64,000 nt of DNA from NCBI GenBank assembly GCA_033032865.1, contig JAWHQI010000064.1, forward strand, positions 7,812,001-7,876,000, written 5' to 3'. The first letter of the stretch is position 1, and every line of letters begins with the position of its first letter. A model generated the notes under the pieces. That model worked only from the letters and a program-made list of their open reading frames with translations. It did no database searches and had not been told where the DNA came from. The position numbers and the translations under genes were made by a program. The stretch is from Dactylorhiza incarnata (lineage: Eukaryota > Streptophyta > Magnoliopsida > Asparagales > Orchidaceae). This document shows, in pieces, positions 31,961 through 41,560 of the stretch.

Positions 31961-33094
31961 TCGGAAGACCCTGTCTGGACTCCTCGCAAGGTGTGTCTCC
32001 GAGGAGGAGGTTCCGAGGGTTCTGGAGGAGATCCGCTCCGAGAGTGCATGAGTCACTCCGGGAGTCGAACCTTGGAGAAAAGAGTGTTAATGCATGCTTA
32101 CTTCTGGCCCACAATCAGCAAGGATGCGACAAAATATGCGAGGAAGTGCCAGAAATGTCAACTCTTCGCCCCACTGCAACTCCTACTAGCTCAAAGGCTC
32201 AGGACCATCACGACACCATGACCCTTTGCAATATGGGGAATGGACCTGGTAGGCCCGCTCCCCCAGGACAGTGGAAGGAGGTTCCTCCTAGTTATGATCG
32301 ACTACTTCTCCAAGTGGCTGGAGGTGAAGGCGCTGGCAAAGACAACCTCGCAGGTGGTGCGAAACTTCATTTGGGGGCAGATAGTCTGCCGACATGGATT
32401 TCCCCTAGCTATCGTCACGGACAATGGGTCGCAGTTCGCTAGCGAGGAGCTCACCAGCTTCTGCAGTCAGTTGGGCATCGACCTCCGCTTTGCGTCTATC
32501 CATCACCCCCAGAACAACGAACAAGTAGAGACAGCGAACAAGACCATAGTGAACCTGCTAAAGAAGAAGGTAGAGAATCTGAAGGGTAACTGGGTGGAAC
32601 AACTACCCTCGGTTCTTTGGGCTTTTAGAACCACTCCCAGCACGGCCACGGGGGAAACCCCTTTCAAAATCTCACATGGCTCTGAGGCCGTGTTGTCGGT
32701 GGAGTTCGGGGTGAGGTCCTCTCGAGTGGTGGCCGCAGGGGAGGGAGATGATGAATTGAAGGTAGAGAATGAGGAAGAACAACGGCTCTCGCTTGACCTC
32801 GTGGAGGAGCTTTGGGACCTGGCAACCATTCGCCAGGAAGAGATTAAGCGCAGGATGGCAAGGTACTTCGACAAACATATTCAAATTAAACATTTTGCAA
32901 AAGGGGACCTTGTTCTCAAGAAGGTTGACGCAGCTGGAAGGTCAGCGTCGATTGCGAAACTCAACCCCAACTGGGAGGGTCCCTATGTAATCTTAGAAGT
33001 GCTGAAGTCGGGAGAGTACCACCTTCAAGATGTTGAGGGGATCCCCTTTAGCAATACCTGGAGCGGCGATGATTTGAGACATTTTTATTCATAG
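31960..33094 (+). pseudogene. Tat element integrase
   Basis: Zinc finger: HSGSRTLEKRVLMHAYFWPTISKDATKYARKCQKCQLF (HHCC, about 32040-32160). After a TGA at 32218 the 284-codon frame 32240-33094 holds MDLVGPLPQ, MIDYFSKWLEVKAL (first Asp), AIVTDNGSQFAS (second Asp) and NNEQVETANKTI (Glu), followed by VLWAFRTTPSTATGETPF and the C-terminal FAKGDLVLKKVD, LNPNWEGPYVILEVLKSGEYHLQ. The core is complete and readable; only the finger-core junction is broken. Confidence 0.85.
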
Positions 33095-33199
33095 TTGATA
33101 ATGTAAGTTATTTGATAAATCTTTTTGGAAACGCATAGACCTTTGCCCTACCAGGGGGAGGGTGTCATGAGCTGAAAAGTTCCATGTTGTTTGTAAATT

Positions 33200-34690
33200 A
33201 AAAGATGGTATGTTGATAGGCCCCTGAGTAGGTTCCGCCGACCGGGCTCTCACAAGCCGGCGGGGCAGGTTAACCCCTCAAGAGGCAGGTAGAATGGATA
33301 TGTTGAAAGGCCCCTTAGTAGGTTCCGCCGACCGGGTTCTCACAAGCCGGTGGGGCAGGTTGACCCCTCAGGAGGAAGGTAGAAAGGATATGTTGAAAGG
33401 CTCCTGAGTAGGTTCCGCCGACCGGGCTCACACAAGCCGGCAGGGCAGGTTGACCCCTCAGGATGCAGGTAGAAAGGATAGGACATGTTGAAAGGCCCCT
33501 GAGTAAGTTCCGCCGACCGGGCTCTCACAAGCCGTCGGGGCAGGTTGACCCCTCAGGAGGCAGGTAGAAAGGATATGTTGAAAGACCCCTGAGTAGGTTC
33601 CGCCGACCGGGCTCTCACAAGTCGGCGGGGCAGGTTGACCCCTCAGGAGGCAGGTAAAAGGGATATATTGAAAGGCTCCTGAGTAGGTTCTGCCTACCGG
33701 GCTCTCACAAGCCGGCGGGGCAGGTTGACCCCTCAGGAGGCAGTTAGAAAGGATATGTTGAAAGGCCCCTGAGTAGGTTCCGACGACCGGGCTCTCACAA
33801 GCTGGCGGGGCAGGTTGACCCCTCAGGAGGCAGGTAGAAGGGATATGTTGAAAGACCCCTGAGTAGGTTCCACCGACCGGGCTCTCACAAGCCGGCGGGG
33901 CAGGTTGACCCCCCAGGAGGCAGGTAGAAAGGATATGTTGAAAGGCCCCTGAGTAGGTTCCGCCGACCGGGCTCTCATAAGCCGACGGGACAGGTTGACC
34001 CCTCAGGAGGCAGGTAGAAAGGATATGTTGAAAGGCCCCTGAGTAGGTTCCGCTGACCGGGCTCTCACAAGTCGGCAGGGCAGGTTGACCCCTTAGGAGA
34101 CAGGAAAAAAAGGATATGTTGAAAGGCCCCTTAGTAGGTTCCGCCGACCGGGCTCTCACAAGCCGGCGGGGCAGGTTGACCCCTCATGAGGCGGGTAGAA
34201 AGGATATGTTGAAAGACCCCTAAGTAGGTTCCACCGACCAGGCTCTCACAAGCCGACGGGGCAGGTTGACCCCTTAGTAAGTTCCGCCGACCGGGCTCTC
34301 ACAAGCCGGCGGGGCAGGTTGACCCCTCATAAGGTGGGTAGAAAGGATATATTGAAAGACCCCTGAGTAGGTTCCACCGACCAGGCTCTCACAAGCCGGC
34401 GGGGTAGGTTGACCCCTCAGGAGGCAGGTGTAAAGGATATGATGAAAGGCCCCAGAACAGGTTCCTCCGACCGGGCTTTCACAAGCCGGCGGGGCAGGTT
34501 GACCCCTCAGGCGGCAGGTGGAGACGATATGATGGAAGGCCCCTGAGTTGGTTCCGCCGACTGGGCTCTAACAAGCTGGCGGGGCAGGTTGACCGCTCTG
34601 GCGGTAGGTTGTAGGGCTATGCTAAAAGGTCCTTAGAAATGATCCTGTTGACCAGGCTCTTGAAAGCCGGTATGGCAGGAAGATCATCTA
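33200..34690. repeat. 90-bp tandem array downstream of Tat pol
   Basis: About 16 copies of a 90-bp unit, each with gttgaaaggcccctgagtag, ttccgccgaccgggctctca and gccggcggggcaggttgacc. One copy has a 6-bp insertion (near 33480) and one is shortened (near 34270). The unit length is a multiple of three, so the complement stays open as a 30-residue repeat over 33458-34159. I treat that frame as a by-product, not a gene. Tandem arrays in this position are known from Tat-lineage elements. Confidence 0.9.
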
Positions 34691-35285
34691 GGAGACAAAA
34701 GGGATGGGGTGAGAGAAGGTTTCAACCTAAACTAGGGAAGGGGGCGAGCCGAGTCGGTCTTGCCTTGGCCATTCATCCCCCCACTCGCCCTCGCATAGAT
34801 AATAGCGAGCGCGCGGGTTGTGCGGCTCGCGACCAGGATGCCGACCCAATGCTCTCGAATCTCAGGCGGAGAGTTGTCCTAGCCCGTGTCAAAGAGACGC
34901 GAGCAATCGGGGACCGCAGAGCCTAGTTCTCGCAAGTCTCCGGGTATCGCAAGTCCCTAGGTCTCACAAGTCCCTAGGTCTCGCAAATCTCTAAATTTTA
35001 CAGGTCTCTAAATCTCCAAGTCCCTAAGTCTCTAGATCTCGCAAGATTCAGAAGAGAAAATCAATATGAGTCCCTAAGATGAGGCACTCGCCGAGTCCCA
35101 GAAATTAAGGTGAGTCGCCATGAATGAAAGAAAAAAAAGAGGAGGAAAAATAACAACACTTGGAAAATTCATCATATTCATATATGACAAGAATCGGGGG
35201 TCTCACTCTTTACATATACAACAAAAATGCCTGGGACTCGCCCCTTTACATAACAAAAAGAAAAGGAAAGGAAAAAGAAAGGCCT
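34691..35285. other. Tat untranslated region between tandem array and antisense genes
   Basis: No convincing gene. It contains a short run of gtctcgcaagtccctaggtctc-type words (34925-35045), and a few A-rich stretches (35120-35280) that would lie 3' of the antisense gene ending at 35286 and may include its polyadenylation region. Confidence 0.5.
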
Positions 35286-37222
35286 CAGTATTTGATCTTC
35301 ACTCGCCGTCGCGAGTAGGCGTGCGAGTCGGAGGAGGAGCCCGCTGTGGGGTCAGGGAGGAAGAGTGCGGGGATCAACTCCTCCGCAGTGATGTTCTCCC
35401 ACCCCGCCGCGAATGCGTTGACGTCTCGCAGCATGGCGAGCGCGGCCTCGGTGGCCTTGATCACCATGAGCCTCCGCGTCGCCTCCATCTCGGCGGGGTT
35501 AGCGTGCAGCACCCCCTCACGCTCCGCAGACAACGACTCCGCGGTTGCTTGGGCGAGCTGCGCCTTGAGGGACTTCACTTCGGCCTCCAGCTCGCCGTTC
35601 TGGATCGCCATTTGGGCCGCGACCTCAATATCCCGTGTTAAGAGAAATGAGAGCAAGAAAAGGAAAAAGAGGGGGGAAGGTAAGTAGGATGGTGAGATCT
35701 ACCTCTTCCTTCGGGGCCTGCCCTAGGAGCTTCTCGACGATCTCGAGTCGCGTTTCGAGGTCCCCAGCTCGCTCCAACGCGGGCTCTCAAGCGGCGTCGG
35801 CTTTGTAGAACCTCTTCATAAAGGAGAGGCCGCGACGAGACACCATATGCGAGATCTCTGTGGCGCACATCTGGGCCCGCGAGTTCTTATAGGCGAGCTC
35901 CCGCATGGATAGCTTCTCGAAGGCGGCGACATCCTCCCTCCCATACAGCCCGTAGACGAGGGCGAAAGCGTGATCGCCAGCCTTGCCTCGCTCGACCCAG
36001 GAGGGGAGGCGAGTGGAAAGGGAGATCTTCTCCCCAGCCCCCTCCCAGGCGAGCAAAGGGCCGCCCGCACTATCCAAGGGCTTCTCCCCGAGGCCGAAGT
36101 GCTGGTGCAAGTCTGAGAAGTCCACCCCACTCGTCCCTGCGTCGGCATGGGCCGTGGGATCCAGGGGGCTCGCCGAGGCCTTCTTTGACGCCAAGGACTT
36201 CTTCAACTTTTTCTGCGAGCCAGAAGGGGGCGGGGGATCGAGATCAACCACCACCCTCTTCCCCTTGCTGCTATCGGACTTAGGCTTGGCCAAGTCGCCG
36301 GCGCAGGCTTCCGCATCTGCTCTCGCCATCTCGAGCGGAGAGGTCAGCTTTGCGCCACCCGTATGAGGCGAGTTCACCGGAATAAGGCGCTCCCCTGCAA
36401 CGAAGAAGCATGTTAAAATGCGGGGGGGGGGGGGGGGGGGGGGGGGGGCGAGCAGAAAAAAACGGGATGAAACATGCGAGTAGAGGCATACCTTCACCCT
36501 GCGACACAGGGGGGGAGCGAGTCAAGACGTCGCCGCAGATAGGCGACCTCGAAATTCTTCTCGAGGAAGAACTTGCAGAATTCCGCCGCGTCTCCCTCCA
36601 CGCGATGAGCGCGGTAAACTGACTCGCTTCGTTGAATGGGCGCGTACGAGATGTTGCCGAAGCTCCCCTTGATGAAGAGGAATCGGTCATTCCAGTGGTG
36701 CACCTTGTTGAGGGTCTCACAGACCTTAATCCGCGAGCCGGGCAAGAAGGTGACCCCATCCGATGTCGCCCGATAGGTGAATAATTTGCGGAAGGTGGTG
36801 AGGTCGAACTTGATCCTTTCCTCGCGCATATAGCAGGCGAATGCCATGAGCATGACAATCACATTTGTATTGAGCTGCGCGGGCACTGTCCCGAAGTACT
36901 TCAGAAATTGCTTCACTTCGGGCCATAGGGGGAGGCGGAGACCCATTTCAAAGTGCGAGAGGGGGAAGACGAGCTCGTTCTCGCGGAAAGTGTTGATGGC
37001 TTCACGCTCCCTAGGGCAGCGAGCGGTATATCCCTCAGGGAGGTACGCAACCGCGAATGCAAGGCGATCCTCCTCTGACACTCTCCCCTTAGGGATGCAG
37101 TAGTCGGTGAAGATGGCCACGCAGTTTCCTCGCCCTTCCGTGGGATCAAATGCCTTAGACATTTTTGAGAAGTTGGCGAGTGAAACTTGCGAGTCGAATA
37201 AAAAACTATGGCACGCGTGCAA
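35286..37222 (-). CDS. Tat antisense accessory gene 1 (plant-mobile-domain/Transposase_28-like), spliced
   Basis: It reads opposite to the element. Exon 1 (37222 or 37162 down to about 36498) encodes AFDPTEGRGNCVAIFTDYCIPKG, FPLSHFEMGLRLPLWPEVKQFL and AQLNTNVIVMLMAF, then KVHHWNDRFLFIKG: the fold annotated in plants as putative gypsy-type transposon (Transposase_28) protein. An intron (about 36497-36397) holds a 27-base poly(C) and ends cgttgcag. Exon 2 continues GERLIPVNSPHTGGAKL through LSTRLPSWVERGKAGDHAFALVYGLYGRE. A last exon (about 35640-35286) is a coiled coil rich in Ala/Glu (QNGELEAEVKSLKAQLAQ). The frame of exon 1 reaches a TGA at 36494-36496, within or just at the splice site, next to a C7 run, so a frameshift or alternative donor is involved. 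Function unknown. Confidence 0.65.
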
Positions 37223-37251
37223 TTAATGTGGTGGGTGAGTATGAAAATGAA

Positions 37252-37275
37252 GGGGGGGGGGGGGGTATTTATAGA
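37252..37275 (-). promoter_or_regulatory. TATA box plus poly(C) tract, antisense gene 1
   Basis: On the minus strand ctataaata (complement of 37266-37274) is followed directly by 14 C (37252-37265), about 30-100 bp before the two candidate Mets at 37222 and 37162. Confidence 0.45.
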
Positions 37276-37592
37276 AAAAGGGGGGTCAGGGGGGTTTTAC
37301 GATTAGCGACGCGACTCACTCACCCCATGCCCACTCGCCCCTACCCATATGCGAGCACTCTAGTCTAGCGAATCCCATCATCATATCGCGATAGAAAGAA
37401 AAAGTAGCAACACAACATGCGAGTCACACCAGATAAAAAAGAAAGGCACAGACCCCCGCGAGACAGGGTTAGACATAAAAAATATAATAATAATGTTCAC
37501 AGGAACATAGTGTTGAAGAACAGAGAAAAAGCTTAAAGGCGAGCAGAAAAATAAAAAGCTTAAAGGCGTGCAGGTTGAAAACACGGCTGGCT

Positions 37593-38585
37593 TCACCTCC
37601 GGGGGCCCCGACCACTCGTCCGTCCTCTCGAGCCTCGCCTCGCGAAGGCATACTTGCGAGCAACAGTGATCTCCCGTTGGAGGGCGAATACACATTCGTC
37701 TATCCGTCTGAAGTGGTCCTCCAGTGACACCGACGCGCCCCCTGCTAGCCTCTGCACCTCCTCCGCGAGTAGAGTGCAGTCCCCTTCAAGGGCCTCCATT
37801 CGCCGCTCCAGGGCGAGGATGCGAGGGAAAGGATCAAAGTCCGTCGAAGCCCTCTCCTCTAGGATCTCGCGAAGCATGTACCTGTGCTTTCGCAGGATGC
37901 TCACCAGTCGATCCTTCATCTCAGCAGCATTGGAGGGATCGCCGAGGTACTCGCCGATAGCGTCTGGAGATGGCGGCGCCGAGTAGAGCATTCGCTTATC
38001 AGATTCGTCATCCCTCTGAAAGAAAAAAAGAATTATTATTAGAATCAAATTAAAAAAAAAGGCGCGAGAGGAATTCCCTACCAAGTGAGTCCTCGACAGC
38101 TTTTCCCTCGCGATACGAGGCGGGATCGCGGTCCTGATTAGGAGGGAAGTCGGGCCTCCCGCCGAAGGGGCAGGAGAAGGGAAGCACCAGGGATTTCCCA
38201 GATCCCGCTCGCAGGGGAATCCTACTAAGACCTTGCATCTCGGAGAGCGCGCCAGCGCCAGCAGCGGTGCCCGCAGGAGAGAGGGTTGTCTTGGCGAATT
38301 CCTCTGACAAGTCTCGCACAGGCGAATTTTGTCGCGGATGGGTCGGCGTGAGGTCGATGAAATCGGGTACTGCAAGAATGAATATGGTTAGTATACCTAT
38401 AAAACGTGAGCCGAGTGCAACGAAGAACAACATCCGCTTACAGGCAACGAAGGGGATGTCCGGGTTGGCCTGATGGCTCGCCTTCTCCTGCTCGCCGATC
38501 TGATGACCACTCGCGCCACCTTTCGTGGCTCACTCTTCTTTTTGGCAGCGGCGAGACGAGCCTGGAGTTCTTGAGAGAGCGGCAT
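37593..38585 (-). CDS. Tat antisense accessory gene 2, spliced, function unknown
   Basis: Exon 1, 38585-38442: MPLSQELQARLAAAKKKSEPRKVARVV, ending at a CCT/GTAAGC donor. Exon 2 begins at about 38369 after an ATTCTTGCAG acceptor; two frames are open there, one reading VPDFIDLTPTHPRQNSP and the other running through the next junction. Exon 3, 38015-37593, follows a T-rich CTTTCAG: RDDESDKRMLYSAPPSP, EMKDRLVSILRKHRYMLREI, a coiled-coil-like ALERRMEALEGDCTLLAEEV and a basic tail RRGSRGRTSGRGPRR before the stop. No known domain. Its position and orientation match antisense accessory ORFs of Tat elements. Confidence 0.5.
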
Positions 38586-38634
38586 GGTGGTCAACCAGAG
38601 GACAACGAGAGTAGAGGGGAGTGGGTTCGGGGAT

Positions 38635-38676
38635 GGGGGGGGGGGGGGGGGGGGTTCCCTCCTGGTATATATATAT
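38635..38676 (-). promoter_or_regulatory. TATA-like tract plus poly(C), antisense gene 2
   Basis: On the minus strand a tatatatata tract (complement of 38664-38675) is followed by 20 C (38635-38654), and the first Met of gene 2 lies at 38585. This is the same order, TATA then poly(C) then ATG, as at gene 1. Confidence 0.45.
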
Positions 38677-38787
38677 CCCCCGGTGGAACCCACTAAAAGA
38701 CTCCCCTTAAAGTCAAGGCACTCTTCAAACATTCAGGGCTGAATTGTCTTTCCGAGCTTGAGGCAAACTCGCAAAGAGCGGGGAATG

Positions 38788-39552
38788 TGTACAACCCCGT
38801 ATTTTTCGAGTGGGCTCATCATGCCATCAGGTGATCTAGAGCGAGAAGTGGCGAGTCAGCCGGGCGAGTGGCGAGCCTCGGCTCGCACTCGCTTCTAGCG
38901 GGCACTCGCCCCCAGCTCTGTGCGAGCGGCGAGTCCCAGCTCTACCGGGTACTCGCCACTCCGGCGAGTCTGCTCAGGGCAGCTTGGACTTGCCTGTTTG
39001 GTTGATGGTCTGTTCTTACCAGGTGATCCTATTTTGGCCTGCAGTTAGTCATTCCAAACAGCGAGATTCCACTGTTGGCAGACCAATTTGGGTTGCTTTT
39101 AGTAAAACCAAGAGGCAGGATTCAGCTATCCGCAGACCGTTTCATGAAAACTATAAATAGACCCCAAGGGCACCTTTGGAGAGGCTCTCTCACTAGCTTC
39201 TCTCTCCTCTGGTTTGCTTTGGTCGGTCAGAGAGTCCATTTTTGCTGCTCACCGTAGTTTCCGGGTGGGAAGGTAGGGGCTCTCTGACACTCTCCAAGGT
39301 GCCCAGCTCAGCAATTGACTTGGGAGGGGAAGTTCTTTAGATCTTCCGGGTTAGTTGTGGGACCTCCTCGCTGCAGCTCGTGGGTCTATTCTTAGTTTTC
39401 CACCATTTGTGAGTGACTTTCTTTGTCCTGAGTGCCCGATCTAGAGATTGAACTCGGGAGAAGTAAGAGCAAACTACACCGGTCCGAACTCCTCTCGAGC
39501 CGTGATTTTCGGGCTCAGAGGTTGAACCGTGGTTTCCTGGTTCAACATTTCA
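38788..39552 (+). repeat. 3' LTR of the Tat element
   Basis: 765 bp, TGTACAACCCCG...CAACATTTCA, followed by the ctccc duplication. TATA box ctataaatag at 39151-39160. A purine-rich gcaaagagcgggga (38771-38784) just upstream is the probable polypurine tract. Confidence 0.85.
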
Positions 39553-39560
39553 CTCCCAAC

Positions 39561-39571
39561 TTGAAGGGGAG
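39561..39571 (+). other. Polypurine tract of Copia A
   Basis: ttgaaggggag adjoins the 3' LTR; the same arrangement (cttgagggggag) is seen in element D. Confidence 0.7.
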
Positions 39572-39720
39572 AGTTGAATATATGTAATATGCACTTTATT
39601 TCTGTTTCGTATCACACTGATGTCACGTGTGCGTCTCCTTATATATGCTTGGTAGTCTCTTGTATTAGGGCATTGAAGTGATTATTATCTTTTTACCGGT
39701 TTGAAGCGCCATTTTCGATT
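39572..39720 (+). repeat. 3' LTR of Copia A
   Basis: AGTTGAATATATG...TTTTCGATT, 149 bp, followed at once by the gccac duplication. Confidence 0.8.
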
Positions 39721-39900
39721 GCCACTAGGCATGTTAAACAGGGGGGTGTAGACCAAAAAAAACTTGGAATGGAATTATAAGGAAATACATGATGTATCTA
39801 GGCATTAGTAAGATTATCACTAAAGATAGGGCCCAAAGGCGACAAAGGATCCATATAGCCGACCCCACTATGGTGGGATAAAGTCTTGAGTGTTGTTTAC
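39721..39900 (+). pseudogene. RTE LINE G, 3' part
   Basis: It continues the LINE broken at 14103: KTWNGIIRKYMMYLGISK-like codons, then [16 protein letters not shown] (...ccgaccccactatggtggg) and a TTG-rich tail. The right target duplication starts at 39901. Confidence 0.8.
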
Positions 39901-40333
39901 TGTACTTTGTGGGAATCCAAGGAATGGTGTCGCAAATCCTGTACTTAAAAAATCGGAAGCAGCAGAGGTGCTGCCTCCAGTCATTATAGTGGTGTTTTTT
40001 TATTTTTGTTATAGTGGTGCTTTTTTTTATAGTGGTGCTTTTTATTTTTTTATAGTGGTGGTTTTGTTAACTTTAATCTTTTTTCTTGCTTTTAATTACC
40101 CTATTATTCGAACTAATAATCTTCATACATATTCGGTGAATCTCTTATGCAATAGTCAATTCAGACTCTGATCAGTCAAATTTAAGTCGTGTGCATTTAC
40201 ACCAAAATTATGATGTTTCTTTCAGCCACTTTTTGCACCATTTTTTTCTTTTTATTTAGATTTGCACTATTTTCTTCTCTAGCTTTTTGAATTGAAATTT
40301 CATTTAATAATGTTGTTTATTGAATTTTGGCAG
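39901..40333 (+). other. EPSIN-like gene intron, 3' part
   Basis: The non-coding T-rich stretch includes three copies of ttttttatagtggtg (about 39994-40065) and ends in the acceptor tgaattttggcag at 40321-40333. No gene is seen. It is the right flank of LINE G, so this intron extends left across all the nested elements at least to 13736. Confidence 0.6.
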
Positions 40334-40464
40334 CAAGAAAAAAGCTTCAGCAAAGCCTTTGTATAAACAAGGTGTAGTTTCATCAACAAGCCCGAGTACC
40401 ACAACAGAGAGCAAGGACGACGAGTTTGATGATTTTGATCCACGCGGTTCTTCTAACAAAGTTG
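40334..40464 (+). CDS. EPSIN1: EPSIN1-like clathrin interactor, internal exon
   Basis: The exon encodes KKKASAKPLYKQGVVSS, then DDEFDDFDPRGSSNKV. The DDFDPRG block is a signature of the plant EPSIN middle region, after the ENTH domain. The acceptor is TTTTGGCAG at 40325-40333. The donor G|GTTGGT after 40464 leaves one base (phase 1), which exactly fits the next exon starting at 62410. EPSINs bind membranes and vacuolar-sorting or endocytic cargo through an N-terminal ENTH domain and recruit clathrin and adaptors through the disordered C-terminal half. The ENTH exons were not found. The symbol indicates the best-matching plant family member, not proven orthology. Confidence 0.8.
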
Positions 40465-40660
40465 GTTGGTATTCTAAGATCCATATATTTCTCTTTCCAC
40501 ATTTTACTACTGAAAAATGCAATTTATTTAGTTTACACTTTGTCAATACATATCACTATGCTACATGGTTGATTATTTTGAATGACTTTGCTGATGCCAA
40601 ATAGTTCATATTTTGTGACACCGATTTATAATTCATTTTATTATTATCTACATTTAGTTA

Positions 40661-40864
40661 TGTTAAATAAATCTGTACAAAAGCCCACTGTAAGGCCCAG
40701 CAAGAGCCCATGTTCATCCTCAAACTTTAGTCCCACACCTTAGAATGCGAGTTTGGTGTATTTCTATCTTCCTATAAATGTGCAAGTCTTGTATCTAGGT
40801 GTATATCAAGTGAGAAATTAATAAAGAAATTATTTTATTCTCTCATTTTTCGTATTTCTCATCA
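40661..40864 (+). repeat. 5' LTR of Copia B
   Basis: 204 bp, with TATA-like cctataaatg at 40771-40780 and a polyadenylation-like aataaag at 40820-40826 in the gene's sense direction. Confidence 0.85.
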
Positions 40865-41560
40865 CGGTGTCAGAGAAAAATCGATCCTAAACATATTTTT
40901 TGCTTTCTACCGCTCGCTTCCTCACTGCATGCGCAGACGGACCGGTGGCCCCTTGGCTAAGAGATCGCCTGACCGCATCTATTCCCCTGCCCCTCTCCTC
41001 ATTCGACCTGGTGCCTGCCTGCCTCGCTCTTTTATAGCGTTCTTCACTACCTGCCTGGGACCCACCTGCTTGGCATCTCCCGCTGTCTCTTGCTCTGTCT
41101 GCTCTAGTTGGCCTCCCTTCTATTCACATACGCTATGTTCTTGTCCCGCTTTTCTGGCCGCAACTCATATTCGCAGCATTGTTACAGTGTGTTCGTTGTG
41201 GCCCTATCCGCAGAAGCTCCTCTCTTGTGATAGCTGACCTCCTGATTAGCCGCTGTCTCCAGCTTGCCTAATCGTGCCTTCTCTCTCGCCCAAGCCTACT
41301 CGCGTGCCCGCGTTCAGCCGTTTGCCTACTCGCGTTATCCAAGCCTGCTCCGATCAGCCTGCTCGCCCAAGCCTGCTCGTGTTATCCGCAGTATCTGGCT
41401 TTCTCCTGACCTGAACAACGATTTATCTTCCTCTCCTGCGTGATTGCTTGATCGCCTAATTGTGTGAACTCTGCTGCTTGCTCGCTTGGCCGCAACGTCC
41501 TCTCTTCTACTTGTTCGATTGATTGTCGTGCTTTCCTCATTCCTTCCCTCTCAATGACCT
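40865..41560 (+). other. Leader region of Copia B
   Basis: No gene. Pyrimidine-rich leader with repeated gcctgctcg/cctactcgcgtt-type words (41240-41400). Confidence 0.6.

Larger units (their letters stand above)
26925..39552 (+). mobile_element. Tat-lineage Ty3/gypsy retrotransposon, 12.6 kb
   Basis: LTRs are at 26925-27762 and 38788-39552, flanked by ctccc (26920-26924 and 39553-39557). Sense genes: gag, protease, RT, RNase H, a second archaeal-type RNase H (the Tat hallmark) and integrase, all with breaks. After pol come a 90-bp tandem array (33200-34690) and then two accessory genes on the opposite strand (37222-35286 and 38585-37593), an arrangement known for Tat-lineage elements. Four long poly(G) tracts occur at 29295, 36422, 37252 and 38635. 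It sits in Copia A next to its polypurine tract. Confidence 0.85.
14104..39720 (+). mobile_element. Copia element A, host of four later insertions
   Basis: Its LTRs of about 150 bp are at 14104-14253 and 39572-39720. It has a perfect 5-bp target duplication gccac (14099-14103 and 39721-39725) inside LINE G. The primer site tggtatcagag (14254-14264) and the polypurine tract ttgaaggggag (39561-39571) are in their expected places. The coding order is gag, protease, integrase, reverse transcriptase, RNase H, all damaged. Without its insertions (14623-15765, 16300-16952, 19378-25580, 26925-39552) the element is only about 5.0 kb. The LTR ends are AG...CT/TT and not TG...CA. Confidence 0.85.

Noticed and set aside
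33458..34159. 233-codon open frame on the minus strand made of 30-residue repeats
   Set aside because: It is the forced translation of the 90-bp tandem array; the period is a multiple of three and no start, splice or domain context supports a gene.
33200..34690. Regularly spaced repeats that might suggest a CRISPR array
   Set aside because: Units are directly adjacent with no unique spacers, in a plant retrotransposon.
35120..35641. 173-codon + strand frame
   Set aside because: Shadow of the last exon of the antisense gene; lacks any domain.
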